A stretch of DNA of 64,000 nt from assembly GCA_036346225.1 (NCBI GenBank), contig JARFIW010001320.1, positions 62,001-126,000 on the forward strand, written 5' to 3'. The number at the start of each line of letters is the position of its first letter. The first letter of the stretch is position 1. Positions 21,830 to 33,094 of the stretch are shown piece after piece. The translations under genes were made by a program, and so were the position numbers. The notes beneath the pieces were generated by a model. The model ran no database searches. It was not told the DNA's origin and was given only the letters and a program-made list of their open reading frames with translations. The stretch comes from Platerodrilus igneus (Eukaryota > Arthropoda > Insecta > Coleoptera > Lycidae).

Positions 21830-23805
21830 TGTTATCATTGGAGTGGGGGGCGTCTTAAAGGAAGTAGGCTTGGCTTGATTAATTGTTTAATAACATAAGC
21901 AAAATAATTATAAGTTACAAAAGATACATAAAATTAAAGTGAAATTTAATTCTTGAAGTAGTTCGGAAGTTTTCGGTTATCTTCAGAACTCTTCGGAAGC
22001 TTGATGCTTGCTTGTGAACACCAAAACAAACTCAAACACATATAATGAATGTCTATATAGCTCGAAGGCGGTGAAAACGGCTTCGGTAGTTTTCGGAACT
22101 CTTCAGAACGTTTCGTGTTGTCACATAGAGTTATGATTTGAAATTAAAAACTACTACTTTACAATATTTACAAGTATGGGGGGTTCGGAAGTCCTCGGTT
22201 GTCTTCGGAACTCCTCGGAAGGCTTCGGAATTGAATAGTGAAGTTCAATAATAACGTGAAGAGCAAATATTTGAAATTAAAAACTACTACTTTACAATAT
22301 TTACAAGTATGGAGGGTTCAGAAATCTTCGGAACTTCTCGGAAGACTTCGGAATTGAATTTGTGAAGTCCAATAATAACTTGAACGGTGGTGAATAGCGA
22401 TTAATTACAAGTTTGGAAGGCCTAGACGTCTTCGGTGATATTCGGTATTTATTTAATAAGTATAAGCAAAAAAATAATTGTAAGTTTCATAAATACATGA
22501 AAATAAAAGTGAAATAGTTAAAATTGACTGATTTTAACAGTTGAAGTAGTTCGGAAGTCTTTGGTAATCTTCGGAAGGCTTCGTGCTTGCTTGTGGAACC
22601 AAAATAAACTTAAACACTTATTAAATGAATGTATATACAGCTTGAAGGCGGTGAAAACAGCTTCGGTAGTCTTCGGATCTTCTCGGAAGGCTTCGCAATT
22701 TGCTTGTGAGGCCAAGTAGAAATTTGAATAACGGTTGTTATAAAATATTTACAGTTGGAAGAGGTCCAGTCGTCTTCGGCAGTCTTCGGAACCTTTCGGA
22801 AGGTTTCGTGTTTTACTTGTGGCACAACGTAAAATTACAAAGAATTATGATTTGAAATTAAAAACTACTAATTGACAATATATATAAGTATAGAGGGTTC
22901 AGAAGCCTTCATTTGTCTTCGGAATTCTTCGGAAGGCTTCGGAACTTAATTGGGAGGCCCAGTAAGAACTTGGACAGCGATAATTAGAAAATATTTACAA
23001 TTTTAAGGGGCCCAAACGTCTTCGGTGATCTTCGGTACCCTTCGGCAGACGTCGTGGACGTGGTGCCCCAGGCCTAGTAGAGCACGGCTCCGTCAAACTC
23101 TACTGGGGTGTTGTCCCGGAGGTAGTCCTGGCAAATGCAGTCGGCGACATTACAGTAATCTACTTCTCGGAATGTGTTTGTAGTAGATTGAATGATTTCC
23201 TTCGGCGACGGCGATAGCGGAGGCAGAAACCTCGGATGCGGTCGCATGGAACGGATCGCATGTCGAAGGGCGTTCTGCGCTTATTTTCGGGCTGCTTGAT
23301 GCACAGAACGAGGCTTACTACCCATACGTAGGTTGTTGATTTAAACTAAGGAATTATTATGACGCCCACCAGGTACGGCGGCGGACAGCGTAACGTTGCA
23401 GGCTATGATGAGCGCTGCGTTTGGAATTATAGCAGGCTATGGAGAGCGCTGCTTGGGTGGGCCTAGCAGGCTATGGGGAGCACTGCAAGGAGAGGATTCC
23501 TAGGCTATAGTGAGCACTACGATTGTCTTCTGCAGAATTTGAAATTATACAGTTCTGGTTCCTATTATTCCTGTGTTGAAAAACGTTAATGACGTCTTTA
23601 ACCAATGAAATGCGTTTTCGAGTTTTCGATTTTGTAAAAGAATCTAAAAATTTAGTTTAATCAATGAAAGTATAGATTTCTGGGTAGCACAAAAACTTTG
23701 TTGGAATTTCTCGAGATTCTTTGGTTTGTTCTATTTCCAGCACGTGTACTCTGATATAGTCAACTAAGTTTGTTCAGTGCTCTGCGTGTGATGGTAGAGT
23801 TAACA
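21830..23805 (+). mobile_element. CTTCGG-repeat element, copy 2
   Basis: Starts TGTTATCATTGG and ends GAGTTAACA, inside the R1 3' UTR. Copy B of that UTR lacks it, so it is an insertion. It is longer than copy 1 because a block of about 560 bp is duplicated internally (about 21880-22440 and 22440-22990). It has at least eight clusters of CTTCGG motifs. Four copies of the AGGCTATGGRGAGCRCTGC module lie at 23395-23522. The 3' 280 bp match copy 1. The middle (23040-23390) is GC-rich with no clear protein. TSD is not resolvable because the target is itself CACATAC-repetitive. Confidence 0.7.
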
Positions 23806-24145
23806 TTCATCACATACACGCGCGCACACACATATACACCTACACGGTGCCGGGTTCGTGCACTACGAACGCGGACAGCTCGGTCTCTGTCTTCCGACTG
23901 GCGGTGGTCAAGAGTGAATAAAAACAGGAAATACAAACACAACACTAAAACAGCACACACCCACACACACAGATTTGCGGCAGCACACACACACACACAC
24001 ACCACACCCACACATAGACACACAGAAAGAAAATACATACACGTTCAAACAATAAATCAAAACCCAACTGTACCGACATTGTTCTAACTTAACTCGTCAG
24101 ACAGTGTAATGTAAGTAAGGGCCGATACACTTGCAGCCATGTCCG
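23806..24145 (+). other. R1 copy A 3' UTR, second part
   Basis: Resumes the UTR after the insertion and matches 28045-28455 of copy B, including ACGAACGCGGACAGCTCGGT and (CA)n tracts at 23955-24002. Confidence 0.75.
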
Positions 24146-24965
24146 CAATGCTCCACCCGAAGGTACTACATTGGGTTTAAACGCGATAAATTTTAATTAC
24201 TTCAAAATCTGACTTCAAAATTAATTAACCATAAACAAAATGTATAAACTAAAACTAAAGTTAGGATTTAAATAATGGTATGTTTGGCGTTGACTTTGGA
24301 GTGTGTTTGATCACCAAGATACTAACAAAGCGTAAAAGTGAAGGGATCCGTAATACCGAATAGCAGCCGCCAGCTCTGCCTACCGGTGCGACCTGAAGGG
24401 TCGACTTAAAACTATACAAATATAGCTAACTAATGTTTACTAGTGGATTCGAATTTTAAGCATACGCCAAATTTATTAATAGCCAATCCAGCTATTTGTT
24501 CCTGCACTATAAATTTACAAGTATTTTATTCTAACTTCAGCCTAAATTCGTCCCTAATGTTCCCTATCGTGCCCTAACTAACCTATATTCTAATTTCAAT
24601 CTTAAATTGTCAGAGAGCACGCCGAAAACTTGCTAGAACATAAATTTAAAAAATAAATGAACAATGTAAAGCGTTTTTAACGAAGATCTTAACTCCTGAG
24701 TGTGGTAAGAAAATTCTGAGAACAGCTTTGATTTCAGCGACCAAAAATACACAAAATACACCAATCAGACATAAGAATACAGCAATCTTGTTGGTTCGTG
24801 TTATGATCTAGGCTGTCTAAATAAATAACAGCTCACAATACGAGCCCACAGTTTATAATAAACATTCCACCATCACTGAAGTAACAATTATAGTCCATTT
24901 GTAATACACATAACCTTAAAAACATCGCTTGACGGGATTTGTGAGAAACTTAGGTCTAATTTACT
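24146..24965. repeat. Duplicated AT-rich tail, copy 1
   Basis: Matches 28460-29312 closely over its whole length (for example TTTAAACGCGATAAATTTTA and GTTAGGATTTAAATAATGG). It holds no gene. At 24151-24180 it carries a minus-strand piece equal to the last 30 bp of the SINE family (CAATGCTCCACCCGAAGGTA). Offset between the copies is about 4.3 kb. Confidence 0.85.
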
Positions 24966-25752
24966 ACGCAAATTTAATGATCTGGCCTTTGAGGTACAAT
25001 AACGCCTTCCACATATACTGGTAATTTGATTTACTAGAAACTTCTGTTTGTTATTGGCGAAGTTGATCCAGACCACCAAATATATTCTTAAACACTCAAA
25101 AAAGTCCTCGGGACATATCAAGGTGCGCTGCTATGCATTGTGCCAGGGAGTATTCCGATGACACATCGAATAGATCACCTTGAATCTCTTCGGTGACCCT
25201 AAATCTCCCTTTGTCAGAGCCTTTGTACAGACTTTTGTTCATCCTCACGAGCGCAATTGTTTGTTTGTCTCACTGCTTGTTCTTCTTTATCATTACCGGC
25301 GTCATCAATATCGTAGGGTGCTAACCGATTAAGGTGCACCGATATTGTTCTTCCTTTTGGGAGCTAACGAATCTGATATACCACGTCGTTGGTCGTTATT
25401 ATAACTTTCTGCGTACCCTCCCAATATCTTTGTAACTTTGGCAACAGCCCACGCATCCGTCTAGAGTTGAATAGCCAAACGCAGTCCCACTGTTACAAAC
25501 CAGACTCCTACACCTTAATGTCATATTTGGTCGTCAACCGATTGCTTGCGATCTGGTATTATTTCTAACGAGACCATGGATGCCATGCATCTTGCGCTTG
25601 AGCTTCTCGAAGTAGCTCTCGTTCACGATGCCATTTCCGGAATTACATCTAAGCTCAAGATTACATGGTAAATGTATCTCGCATCCCAGCATAGCACACG
25701 CAGATGCCTGTCCGGTGCTCACATGAGCAGAAGACTAATAGATCAATAAAAG
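24966..25752 (-). pseudogene. Gypsy integrase-macro fusion, copy B
   Basis: Second copy of the minus-strand gypsy segment at 15860-16850. The integrase side shows CAMLGCEIHLPCNLELRC and the C-terminal domain with VHLNRLAPYD. The frame again enters the macro domain through IDDAGNDKEEQAVRQTN. The macro part is cut short at 24966 and has an internal deletion of about 78 bp and a 9-bp insertion near 25005-25035. A stop (CGT TAG CTC) in the integrase C-terminus is shared with copy A, so the common ancestor already carried it. The segment continues beyond the mariner at 26519-26542. Confidence 0.85.
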
Positions 25753-25754
25753 TA

Positions 25755-26518
25755 CGAGGCTTGTTCAATTGAAACCCATCTTTGATTCAGGAAAAATTTA
25801 TTGACAACTAAATTTAGAAATAATTACCACTTCGATTAAGGCACATATCCCATTGTTTCGTCAAACTATGTATACCCTGCCTAAAGAAATCTTGTGGCAG
25901 CTGCTCGAAGAATTCTTTCACGGCGTTTTGTACTTTTTCGTCCGGCTAAAAACGGTTACCTTTTAACGCTTTCTTCAGTGGTCCAAAGATGTGAAAATCG
26001 CAAAGCCATAAATCGGGAGTATGGGGTGGATGCCCTAATATTCTCAATTTCTTTCGCTGTAGATTTTCTTTCACTACGTTAGCAACATGAAGTTGAGCAT
26101 TGTCGTGAAGCAGAATGACACCACGTGAAAGCTTCCCTGGGCGTTTTCGTCTTATTACTTGATGGAATTTGTTCAAAGTTTCATTATACAGGTATACGTT
26201 GATATGGACACGAGGTTCTGTAAATTCTATCAACAAGGGTCCTTCATGGTCAAATAAAAATGTCAACATGACCTTACCGGCAGAAGGTTGAACTTTAAAC
26301 TTCTTTGGTGGCGGAGAATTTGCGTGTTTCCATTGCATCGATGACAGCTTACTGGATGGTTCAAAATAATGACACCAAGATTCGTCGCCAGCAATTATTG
26401 CCGAGAAAAAATTGTTGCCATTTTGTCTGTATTCCGTGAGGTATTGCAAGGATAAGCCCATTCGCAACCTTTTTTGGTTCTCTGACAAAAGGCGAGAATT
26501 TCAATTGAACAAGCCTCG
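25755..26518 (-). mobile_element. mariner element, internally deleted
   Basis: A 764-bp mariner with matching ends: CGAGGCTTGTTCAATTGAAA at 25755 and its reverse complement ending at 26518. A TA dinucleotide lies on each side, the usual target duplication. Copy A of the gypsy segment has the empty site (AAAAGTAGATG). Complete mariners are about 1.3 kb; here the 5' third of the gene is gone while both ends remain. Confidence 0.95.
25800..26500 (-). pseudogene. mariner transposase, N-terminus deleted
   Basis: A DD34D transposase for cut-and-paste movement. The first Asp is in AGDESWCHYFEP, the second in HDNAQLHVANVV, and the third in DLWLCDFHIFG, with 34 residues between the second and third. 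Other blocks are WKHANSPPPKKFKVQPSAGK and RRKRPGKLSRGV. Reading starts at about LLSENQK, so the whole helix-turn-helix DNA-binding part (about 100 residues) is missing. A single in-frame stop after LKGNRF precedes about 50 further C-terminal codons. The catalytic triad is intact but the protein could not bind the ends. Confidence 0.93.
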
Positions 26519-26829
26519 TAGATGCAAATATTGGTCTCATTGGGCGCATTACTTCGGCTGACTGATGCATACAAGATGACCGTCACTGATGCTTTATCCG
26601 TGATTACCAGAATAACGTCGCTAGTATTGATAATAAGAGAAAGAGGGGCAATGTTCCACCTTCGTGAAAATCGACTGGAGAAAGTAGAAGAAATACTACG
26701 ATCTCCAGCAAGCACGCAGAAGGGGATAAAGGAAGCGGTCCTGTCCGAATGGCAAATTAGACGGGACAATAACGCAACTGGGCGACGAACATACGAATGG
26801 ATCCCGGACATAGACACAGACTAACGACC

Positions 26830-27128
26830 CTACATTTGATTTTCCAATGCTCCGCCCGAAGGTACTACATTGGCCAGTACCTGGAAAATTTTGAATTCTG
26901 CCGAACCCTTAATGTTGCAAGCAAGGTAGGGATCTTTAACGTGCGTGACAACACTCACACACGTGACCTCCATTTTACCTCTCATCCGAACGAGGATGTA
27001 TTTTTGTGAAAAATGTTCACCTAACATTTTTCAAGCGGACCGTGTCGGGAATCGAACCCGAGGCCTTGGGCGTAGTAGTCAAACACACACACACACACAA
27101 ACACACACCAACTACGCCACGGAGCCGC
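26830..27128 (-). mobile_element. tRNA-derived SINE, copy B
   Basis: Minus-strand SINE with a perfect 15-bp duplication CACAGACTAACGACC at 26815-26829 and 27129-27143. Head B box on the minus strand is GGGTTCGATTCCC. It has an expanded CA tract in the head between the boxes (27084-27109). The 3' end carries the shared AATGTAGTACCTTCGGGCGG tail. Confidence 0.95.
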
Positions 27129-27143
27129 CACAGACTAACGACC

Positions 27144-28060
27144 AAACACATACAACCAAGCCAAAGCTAATTCATTTTCTGATGGGCTACGGGCCATACC
27201 CGACAAATGATGACTTGTGTAGGTGTAGAGAAGTTGGATCACCAGAGCACATGCTCTTCGACTGTGAGAGCACACGCACATCTCACACACACACGAAGAG
27301 GGGTATAAAAGAACTGTCCTGTTCGAATGGCAAAATAAATACGGACAATAGCAAAACTGGGCGACGAACATACGGATAGATACCGGACGTAAGACACAGG
27401 CTAAAGATCTAACACATAATCAAGCAAAGGTTTGATTCATTTTCTGGCGGGCCACGGGCCATACCCGACATATACATTTCGGATGCACTTGCCAAATGTG
27501 TGGAAAAGTTAGAGCACCAGGGTACATGCTCTTCGACTGTGAAGGCTTCCAAAGCGCACACAATAAAAGAAACACTACTAAATATACCGATACGACAAAT
27601 AATATATAACGAATGCAATTTAGACACCTACCGACAAAATCACAAAGGCTATGCACAAACGTTACTTCGAATGGCAGGCACTGCAAAACGATGACCACAC
27701 TGACACTAACACATCACGTTCACAAACATTCACTGGATATTCCAGGAGCAATCTGTTCCTGATGACTGTCAACAACCTCGCTAAAACAAGGGATGTACAA
27801 AATAAAACAACAACCTTAAATAAAACAAAACGCAACACAGATACACGCGCGCGCACTGAAGAACGGTGCACAAGCAATCCCCGGTTTCCGGGTGCTGACG
27901 GCCGAGAACGTGCATTATGACTGCGGACAGCTCAGTCCCTGGTTTCCGGCTGCCGATGATCGCGAAAACACAACAAAATAAAAAAGCCCCACACATTTGA
28001 ACAAACAAACAAACACCACACGTACACATGCGCACGCACGCGCAAACACACCACATACAT
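27144..28060 (+). pseudogene. R1 copy B, end of ORF2 and start of 3' UTR
   Basis: After SINE B the frame resumes with IHFLMGYGPYPTNDDLCRC and EHMLFDCEST. The second module ends with RQNHKGYAQ and LLRMAGTA, frame-shifted from KRYFEWQALQ in copy A. From about 27700 the sequence is UTR with GGTTTCCGGCTGCCGATGAT modules and CA tracts. Confidence 0.75.
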
Positions 28061-28459
28061 CACATACAAACGTGCGCGTGCACACACACACATACACTCA
28101 CACAAACACTTAGAGACGATGCAAGAATAACCCACGGTTTCCGCGTGCCGAGACGGGTTCGTGCACTACGAACGTGGATAGCTCGGTCTCTGACTTCTGA
28201 TTGCCAGTGGTCGAGAGTGAGTAAAAACAGCAAGAATAAATACAACACTAAAACAGCACACACACATGCACACACGCAGATTCGTGACAGCACACACACA
28301 CACACACACACGACACCTACACATAGACACATAGAAAGAAAATACATACACGTTCAAACAACAAATCAAAACCCCCAACTGCACCGACATTGTTCTAACT
28401 GGATCAAGCATGCTTAAATTGTCAGACAGTGTAATGTAAATAAGGACCGCTATACTTGC

Positions 28460-29312
28460 GGCCATGTCCGCAATGCTCCACTCAAAGGTACTACATTGGG
28501 TTTAAACGCGATAAATTTTAATTACTTCAAAATATGACTTCAAAATTAATTAAACATAAACATAATGTATAAACTAAAACTAAAGTTAGGATTTAAATAA
28601 TGGTATGTTTGGCGTTGACTTTGGAGTATGTCTGATCAACAAGACACTAGCAAAAAGTAAAAGTGGGGGATCCGTAATACCGGATAGCAGCCGCCAGCTC
28701 TACCAACTGGTGCAACCTGAAGGATCGACTTAAAACTATACAAATATAGCTAACTAATATTTCCTAGTGGATTTGAATTTCTAAGCATGCGCCAAATTTA
28801 TTAATAGCAAATCCAGCTATTTGTTCCTACTCTAAATTTATAATATCGTCCACCCTAGTCTAAGTATTTTATTCCAACTTCAGCCTAAATTCGTCCCTAA
28901 CCTTCCCTATTGTTCCCTAACTGACTTATACTCTAATTTCAATCTTAAATTGTCAGACAGCATACCGAAAACCTGCGAGAAAATAAATTTTAAAAAATTA
29001 ATGAACAATGTAAAGCGAAAATTTTAACTCCTGAGTGTGGTAAGAGAATTCCGAGCGCAGCTTTGATTTCAGCGACCAAAAATATACAAAAGACACCAAT
29101 CAGACATAAGAAAACAGCAATCTTGTTGGTTTGTGTTATTATCTAGGACTGACTAAATAAATAGCAGCTCACAACACGAGCCCAGTTTATAATAAAACAT
29201 TCCATCTGCACTTAAGTAACAATTATGTTAGTCCATTTGTAATACACATAACCTTAAAAACATCGCTTGACCGGATTTGTAAGAAACTTAGCTCTAATCT
29301 TACACATTTACT
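28460..29312. repeat. Duplicated AT-rich tail, copy 2
   Basis: Counterpart of 24146-24965. The copies differ by scattered substitutions and small indels. Homology stops at about 29312, where copy 1 has already joined the gypsy fragment. The SINE-tail piece is at 28466-28496. Confidence 0.85.
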
Positions 29313-30985
29313 ACGCATCCACGCTACTGATGAAAAAAATTGCAGGCAACCAAGCGAATAAAGTTGATAAGTCTTAAATCGGATGTCATTCTAGTATTAC
29401 GACGTTCTGCTAATGCATTACGTCACTTCCCGAAGCATTAGGGTTGTGAGCGCGTGTTCTAGGGGTAAATCACGTTCAGGAATTGGTCATCTCTTCCCAT
29501 AGAGAAAGTAATCCGTAACATTATATTCTAAAGTGAGGTTATTAGCATTCGTCTCATCTTACACTATAATAATGCAATCTAATCCTTTTTTATTAGAGCG
29601 GTTTGCTCTTTGATTTATGTAGCCTTCATCGACAGGTTTTTGTATTTGGTTACTTCTTTTTGCTACAACCGTGAACACATTGGTACAAGTTTGACTAATT
29701 AGAGCTCTCTGTAGTTGTTACTGGGAGAAACTACTTATAGTTGCGTTGCCGGTTATTTACTTTTTGTTAACTACGCTGATGAGAATTGAGGAAGTGAGAT
29801 GATATTGTGTTCTATTAGAGAAGCAATTACGAAATAATTGTTGAATTGAAGTAGGTCTTATTTAGTTGTACGTGATTTAGCTTAATTGACACTCTATTTG
29901 AATTTTTTATAACTCCTTAATGATATCAGACAGCCATGTTGTGTTAGAAATAATTATTAACTTTATAAAAATTCATAATGTAGCCGTGAAAGTTAGTAAA
30001 TTATTTGTACTATAACGAGAATTCCTATACGGATGTGAAATTTTTTTTTCAAAAGTATGATTTCCATAATTGATTGAGAAACAAATGCGTCCATGTTCCC
30101 CTCGTTAAAGTTATTACAATACTCTTAAGATAGAAAATAAGGAAGAACTCCTGTTAATTTATTTATAGCCAAAGAGCTAGCTAACATTAAGTATGCATGG
30201 AAAGAGTCAGAGAAATTGAGTGTGTGAAAAGCCATATCATCGCCTCCTGAGGTTGTCGACAACATAGATGTGAGAGTGCAGTCACAAAAATCATAAGTCG
30301 AAGAATGCCGTATCTCTTTTAATAATTGTCAGGTAATGAAATAGTCTACAAAACTGGTTATTACGTAAAATTTGGTATTGCAGCGCCGATTGGTTTGCGT
30401 CTGACCAGAATAGTTACATTAAAATTTAAACGAAGCGTTAGTATACAAAAGATGATTGATGAGCCCTGTAGTACCACATCTTTCAGATAGATTTAATTGG
30501 CAGGTGCAAGAGTTTTACATTTAAGAGTTATTTAGATTACAATAGGAAATCTCGAGAATGTTATTTGCATAATTTCTAGTATGCTCCCGAATTAACTAAT
30601 GCAGTGAAATGTATATAAATTACCGTCATGAATAATGGAAGTCAGTTCTGATTGAAACTTTGATTACCATACTTGTTCTAATTTAAAACTACAATAGTCG
30701 TAATATGAAATAGAGTAGTGGTACATATGTGGTATAAATTACCGTTGATATAATTTACTGTAATGATTATATAAATTAATAATTAATGCTTTGATAAGTT
30801 AATTATAGTGCTTCGATAGTAAATAATTAGAAAATTGCATCGTAGTTTTAAGAAAATAATATTTATACTTTTAGCGATTATCTGGAAAATTCTTGTGAAA
30901 GCTTTTGGAATTCCATTGTAGCTGCAAGTTATTGAAAAGACTTGTATAAGCATTTTGATAATAAAGAACTGTTGTTTGTGCAAGA
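29313..30985. other. AT-rich non-coding stretch
   Basis: No gene recognised. It contains the dispersed repeat at 29790-30000. Its 3' part, ending just before the primer-binding-site candidate at 30999, could be a worn LTR of the gypsy that follows, but I see no second copy to prove it. Confidence 0.5.
29790..30000 (+). repeat. Dispersed repeat, copy 1
   Basis: About 200 bp shared with 37895-38110 in the same orientation, for example around TTTAGCTTAATTGACRCT and TTAATGATATCAGRCAG. Origin unknown. Confidence 0.7.
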
Positions 30986-30998
30986 GTTTTCGTTACAC

Positions 30999-31015
30999 TG
31001 GTGTCAAGCAATGGG
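30999..31015 (+). promoter_or_regulatory. Candidate gypsy primer-binding site
   Basis: TGGTGTCAAGCAATGGG lies about 20 bp before the gag frame, the place and wording (TGGTGTC...GTGGGA) seen in Mag-like gypsy elements. No LTR pair was found to confirm it. Confidence 0.45.
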
Positions 31016-31035
31016 ATTAAAGACTTCTGAACGAC

Positions 31036-32020
31036 TTCTATTTGCATGTCTGTCACTCCTACTCAAACAGAAATTGGACAGCAAAATTCTTTTATTCTGG
31101 AAGGAGTTCAAGCCGGGCGTTGCGGGGAGCTAGGTTGAAAATTCCGCCAACTCAGGAAAAATTTGAGCAGCAGGAACGAAACGCTGTAGGCCTGGCAACG
31201 CAATTAGAAAAAGAAATACGAATTTTAAAGAAAAATTACAAGAACACGCAAAGAAGCTCTGCGAGCCTGACAGCGAAATTAAAAGAAAGGAATTTATACA
31301 GGAAACTACAAACTCCGCAGAAAACCTGGAAGCCAAATTTTCCGGCGACTTACAAAAATTGAAATTAGAGTTTTCAGGGGATTTATTAGAAAACCTGCAT
31401 GATCTGGAAGCAAGATTTTCGGAAAACAAGACTTCGCGTAAAGTCGAAGAAGAGATACTAAGCATGGAACAACGAATTAATTTGCTAACTGCACAGGCAC
31501 CAAAGCCCTCAGCGCCGGTGATACAACAGCGCACCCCAGAAGGGAAGTCACTTTGGCAGACATATTTCAAGCAATTGGAGGCTGAAGCTAGAAGGTGACC
31601 GCGTTGATTGTCGCGTTACAAGGTAAGACCTTGAATATCTTGCATACCATACCAGACCGTGACCAAAGAAGCTACGCAGATCTAACATCACGGCTGGAAA
31701 TGGAGTACAACGACTCTCGTATGCAACAAGTGTACCACGTTGAAGTGGAGAACCGTTACCAAAAAACTAACAAACATTTGCAAGAGTTTGAAACCACTAC
31801 TGCTCGCTCGGTGAGACTAGCCTACCCGGCATCACCGGTTAGTTTTCTAGTGTTAATGGCAGTGAAGAACTTCGCTGACGGGATACGCGACGGAGTGGTC
31901 GAGCAAACACTATGGTTGGCCGAATCAAAAACTTGACGTGATGCGTTGGCTCATGCCTTAAAGTTTGAAGCAGCAAAGCAAGCGACGCATTTGATTTATG
32001 GAAAAGTAGAAAAACACAAA
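31036..32020 (+). pseudogene. Gypsy gag remnant
   Basis: Plus-strand gag of a Mag/412-like gypsy. The N-terminal half is a coiled-coil-like, Lys/Glu-rich region spread over three frames. The core reads LWQTYFKQLE, then after one stop VALQGKTLNILHTIPDRDQR, and QQVYHVEVENRYQKTNKHLQ, LQEFETTTARSVRLAYP, FADGIRDGVVEQTLWLAESK and ALAHALKFEAAKQATH. These are the conserved capsid blocks of this gag group. Protease and reverse transcriptase are absent after it; a CA-rich LINE-type UTR follows instead. Confidence 0.85.
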
Positions 32021-32029
32021 ACACCTCTC

Positions 32030-32394
32030 AAACACTGTACAAACACAAACCACCACTCACACGCTTACACACATACACATAACCCTCATCCACATACACA
32101 CACACACACACACATAGCACATACATAACACACACATAACACACACATAACACACGCCCTCAAGCCCGCGTACATACACACACTCACACGCTTTACAAGC
32201 ACAACCTATTCACACACTTACACTGCCTTTTCAACATCTGGATTTTCGGCTGCCGATGGTCCGCACTGATAAGGCAATATCTGTTGAGCGTTCCTCCTTG
32301 ACGACTGGGATATCCGGCTTCTGATGGTCCTGATCCTAAAAGGGGAACGTAACACGGATACCAACATCACACTCACAACACGCATACACACAAC

Positions 32395-32457
<63 letters not shown>

Positions 32458-32830
32458 ATACAAACACAAATGCCTTGCCTTTTCAACATCTGGATTTCCA
32501 GCTGCCGATGGTCCGGACTGACAAGGCAATGTCCGTTGAACGTTCTTCCTTGACGACTGGAATATCCGGCTGCCGATGGTCCTGGTCTTAGAGGGGAAAC
32601 GTAACACGGACATCAACATCACACACATAACACACATACACACAACCCTCACACACACACATACACACACATAACACATGCCCTCAAGCGCGCGCACACA
32701 CACACCACACACACACACGCCTTACTGACGGTTGCTTTCTGTGGGGAAGCCAGGTCTGCTTAAATTTCAGGTAGCAGACTACTGAAGCGCTGGAACAAAT
32801 AAATAAAATAAATAAATAAATAAAAAGTAG
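32030..32830 (+). repeat. CA-rich module block, LINE 3' UTR type
   Basis: Two tandem units of about 250 bp at 32220-32475 and 32472-32720. Each has CTTTTCAACATCTGGATTTY, GGCTGCCGATGGTCC, CTTGACGACTGGRATATCCG and then a CA tract. The GCTGCCGATGGTC motif also occurs in the 3' UTR of both R1 copies. The block ends with an AAATA-type repeat at 32797-32826. It interrupts the gypsy between gag and pol, so it is probably a 5'-truncated LINE insertion. Confidence 0.65.
32398..32456 (+). repeat. (CA)n microsatellite, 29 units
   Basis: Longest uninterrupted dinucleotide run in the window, 59 bp. Likely highly variable in length. Confidence 0.98.
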
Positions 32831-33094
32831 AACGCTATGGAAAAGAGCAGAAACAAGAAAGCGTGGTAAAAATGACTCGACGGATATTTCGTGATCAGCA
32901 ATCGGAAGAAAAATCCACAACGCCAAAACAGTGGATTTAGACACAGGTAAAGCCAATGTAAACGTTTTAAAGACGAACACGAGGAACTGAAATTAATAGA
33001 GGAGATCGACGGAAGGGAGCGAATGTCGATCTGCACAGCTTCTGTCACAAAGACAGTCACCGCATCGCGCAAATAAAATATGATCTTGTTGGTC

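Larger units (their letters stand above)
18098..24145 (+). mobile_element. R1-clade LINE, copy A, interrupted
   Basis: A plus-strand R1-type non-LTR retrotransposon. Visible parts in order are ORF1 (gag-like), a linker, RT with YADD, a C-terminal zinc-knuckle region that is internally duplicated, and a CA-rich 3' UTR. The endonuclease seems deleted. At 21830-23805 the CTTCGG element is inserted into the 3' UTR, which resumes at 23806. Copy B at 26543-28450 gives the uninterrupted order. R1 elements of Drosophila sit in 28S rDNA; no rDNA is visible here. The exact 3' end is not clear. Confidence 0.82.
26543..28455 (+). mobile_element. R1-clade LINE, copy B (3' half)
   Basis: Matches 20430-21829 plus 23806-24145 of copy A. 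It has the duplicated C-terminal module: IKEAVLSEWQ at 26730, NDDLCRCREVGSPEHMLFDC at 27211 and ELSCSNGK at about 27316, then the second knuckle near 27490-27540. This is followed by the CA-rich 3' UTR. It joins the gypsy fragment at 26543, so its 5' part is absent. SINE B is inserted at 26830. Confidence 0.85.

Noticed and set aside
13578..23805. The two CTTCGG copies as the LTR pair of one 10-kb element
   Set aside because: Copy 2 sits inside the R1 3' UTR with an empty site in R1 copy B. The copies differ much in length and internal layout, and no PBS follows copy 1.
23760..28465. Many ORFs made of alternating His-Thr or Val-Cys
   Set aside because: They are translations of CA microsatellite tracts in the R1 3' UTR.
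32218..32718. A 166-codon minus-strand ORF rich in Val and Cys
   Set aside because: It crosses the 29-unit CA tract and the two UTR modules. Composition is dictated by the microsatellite.
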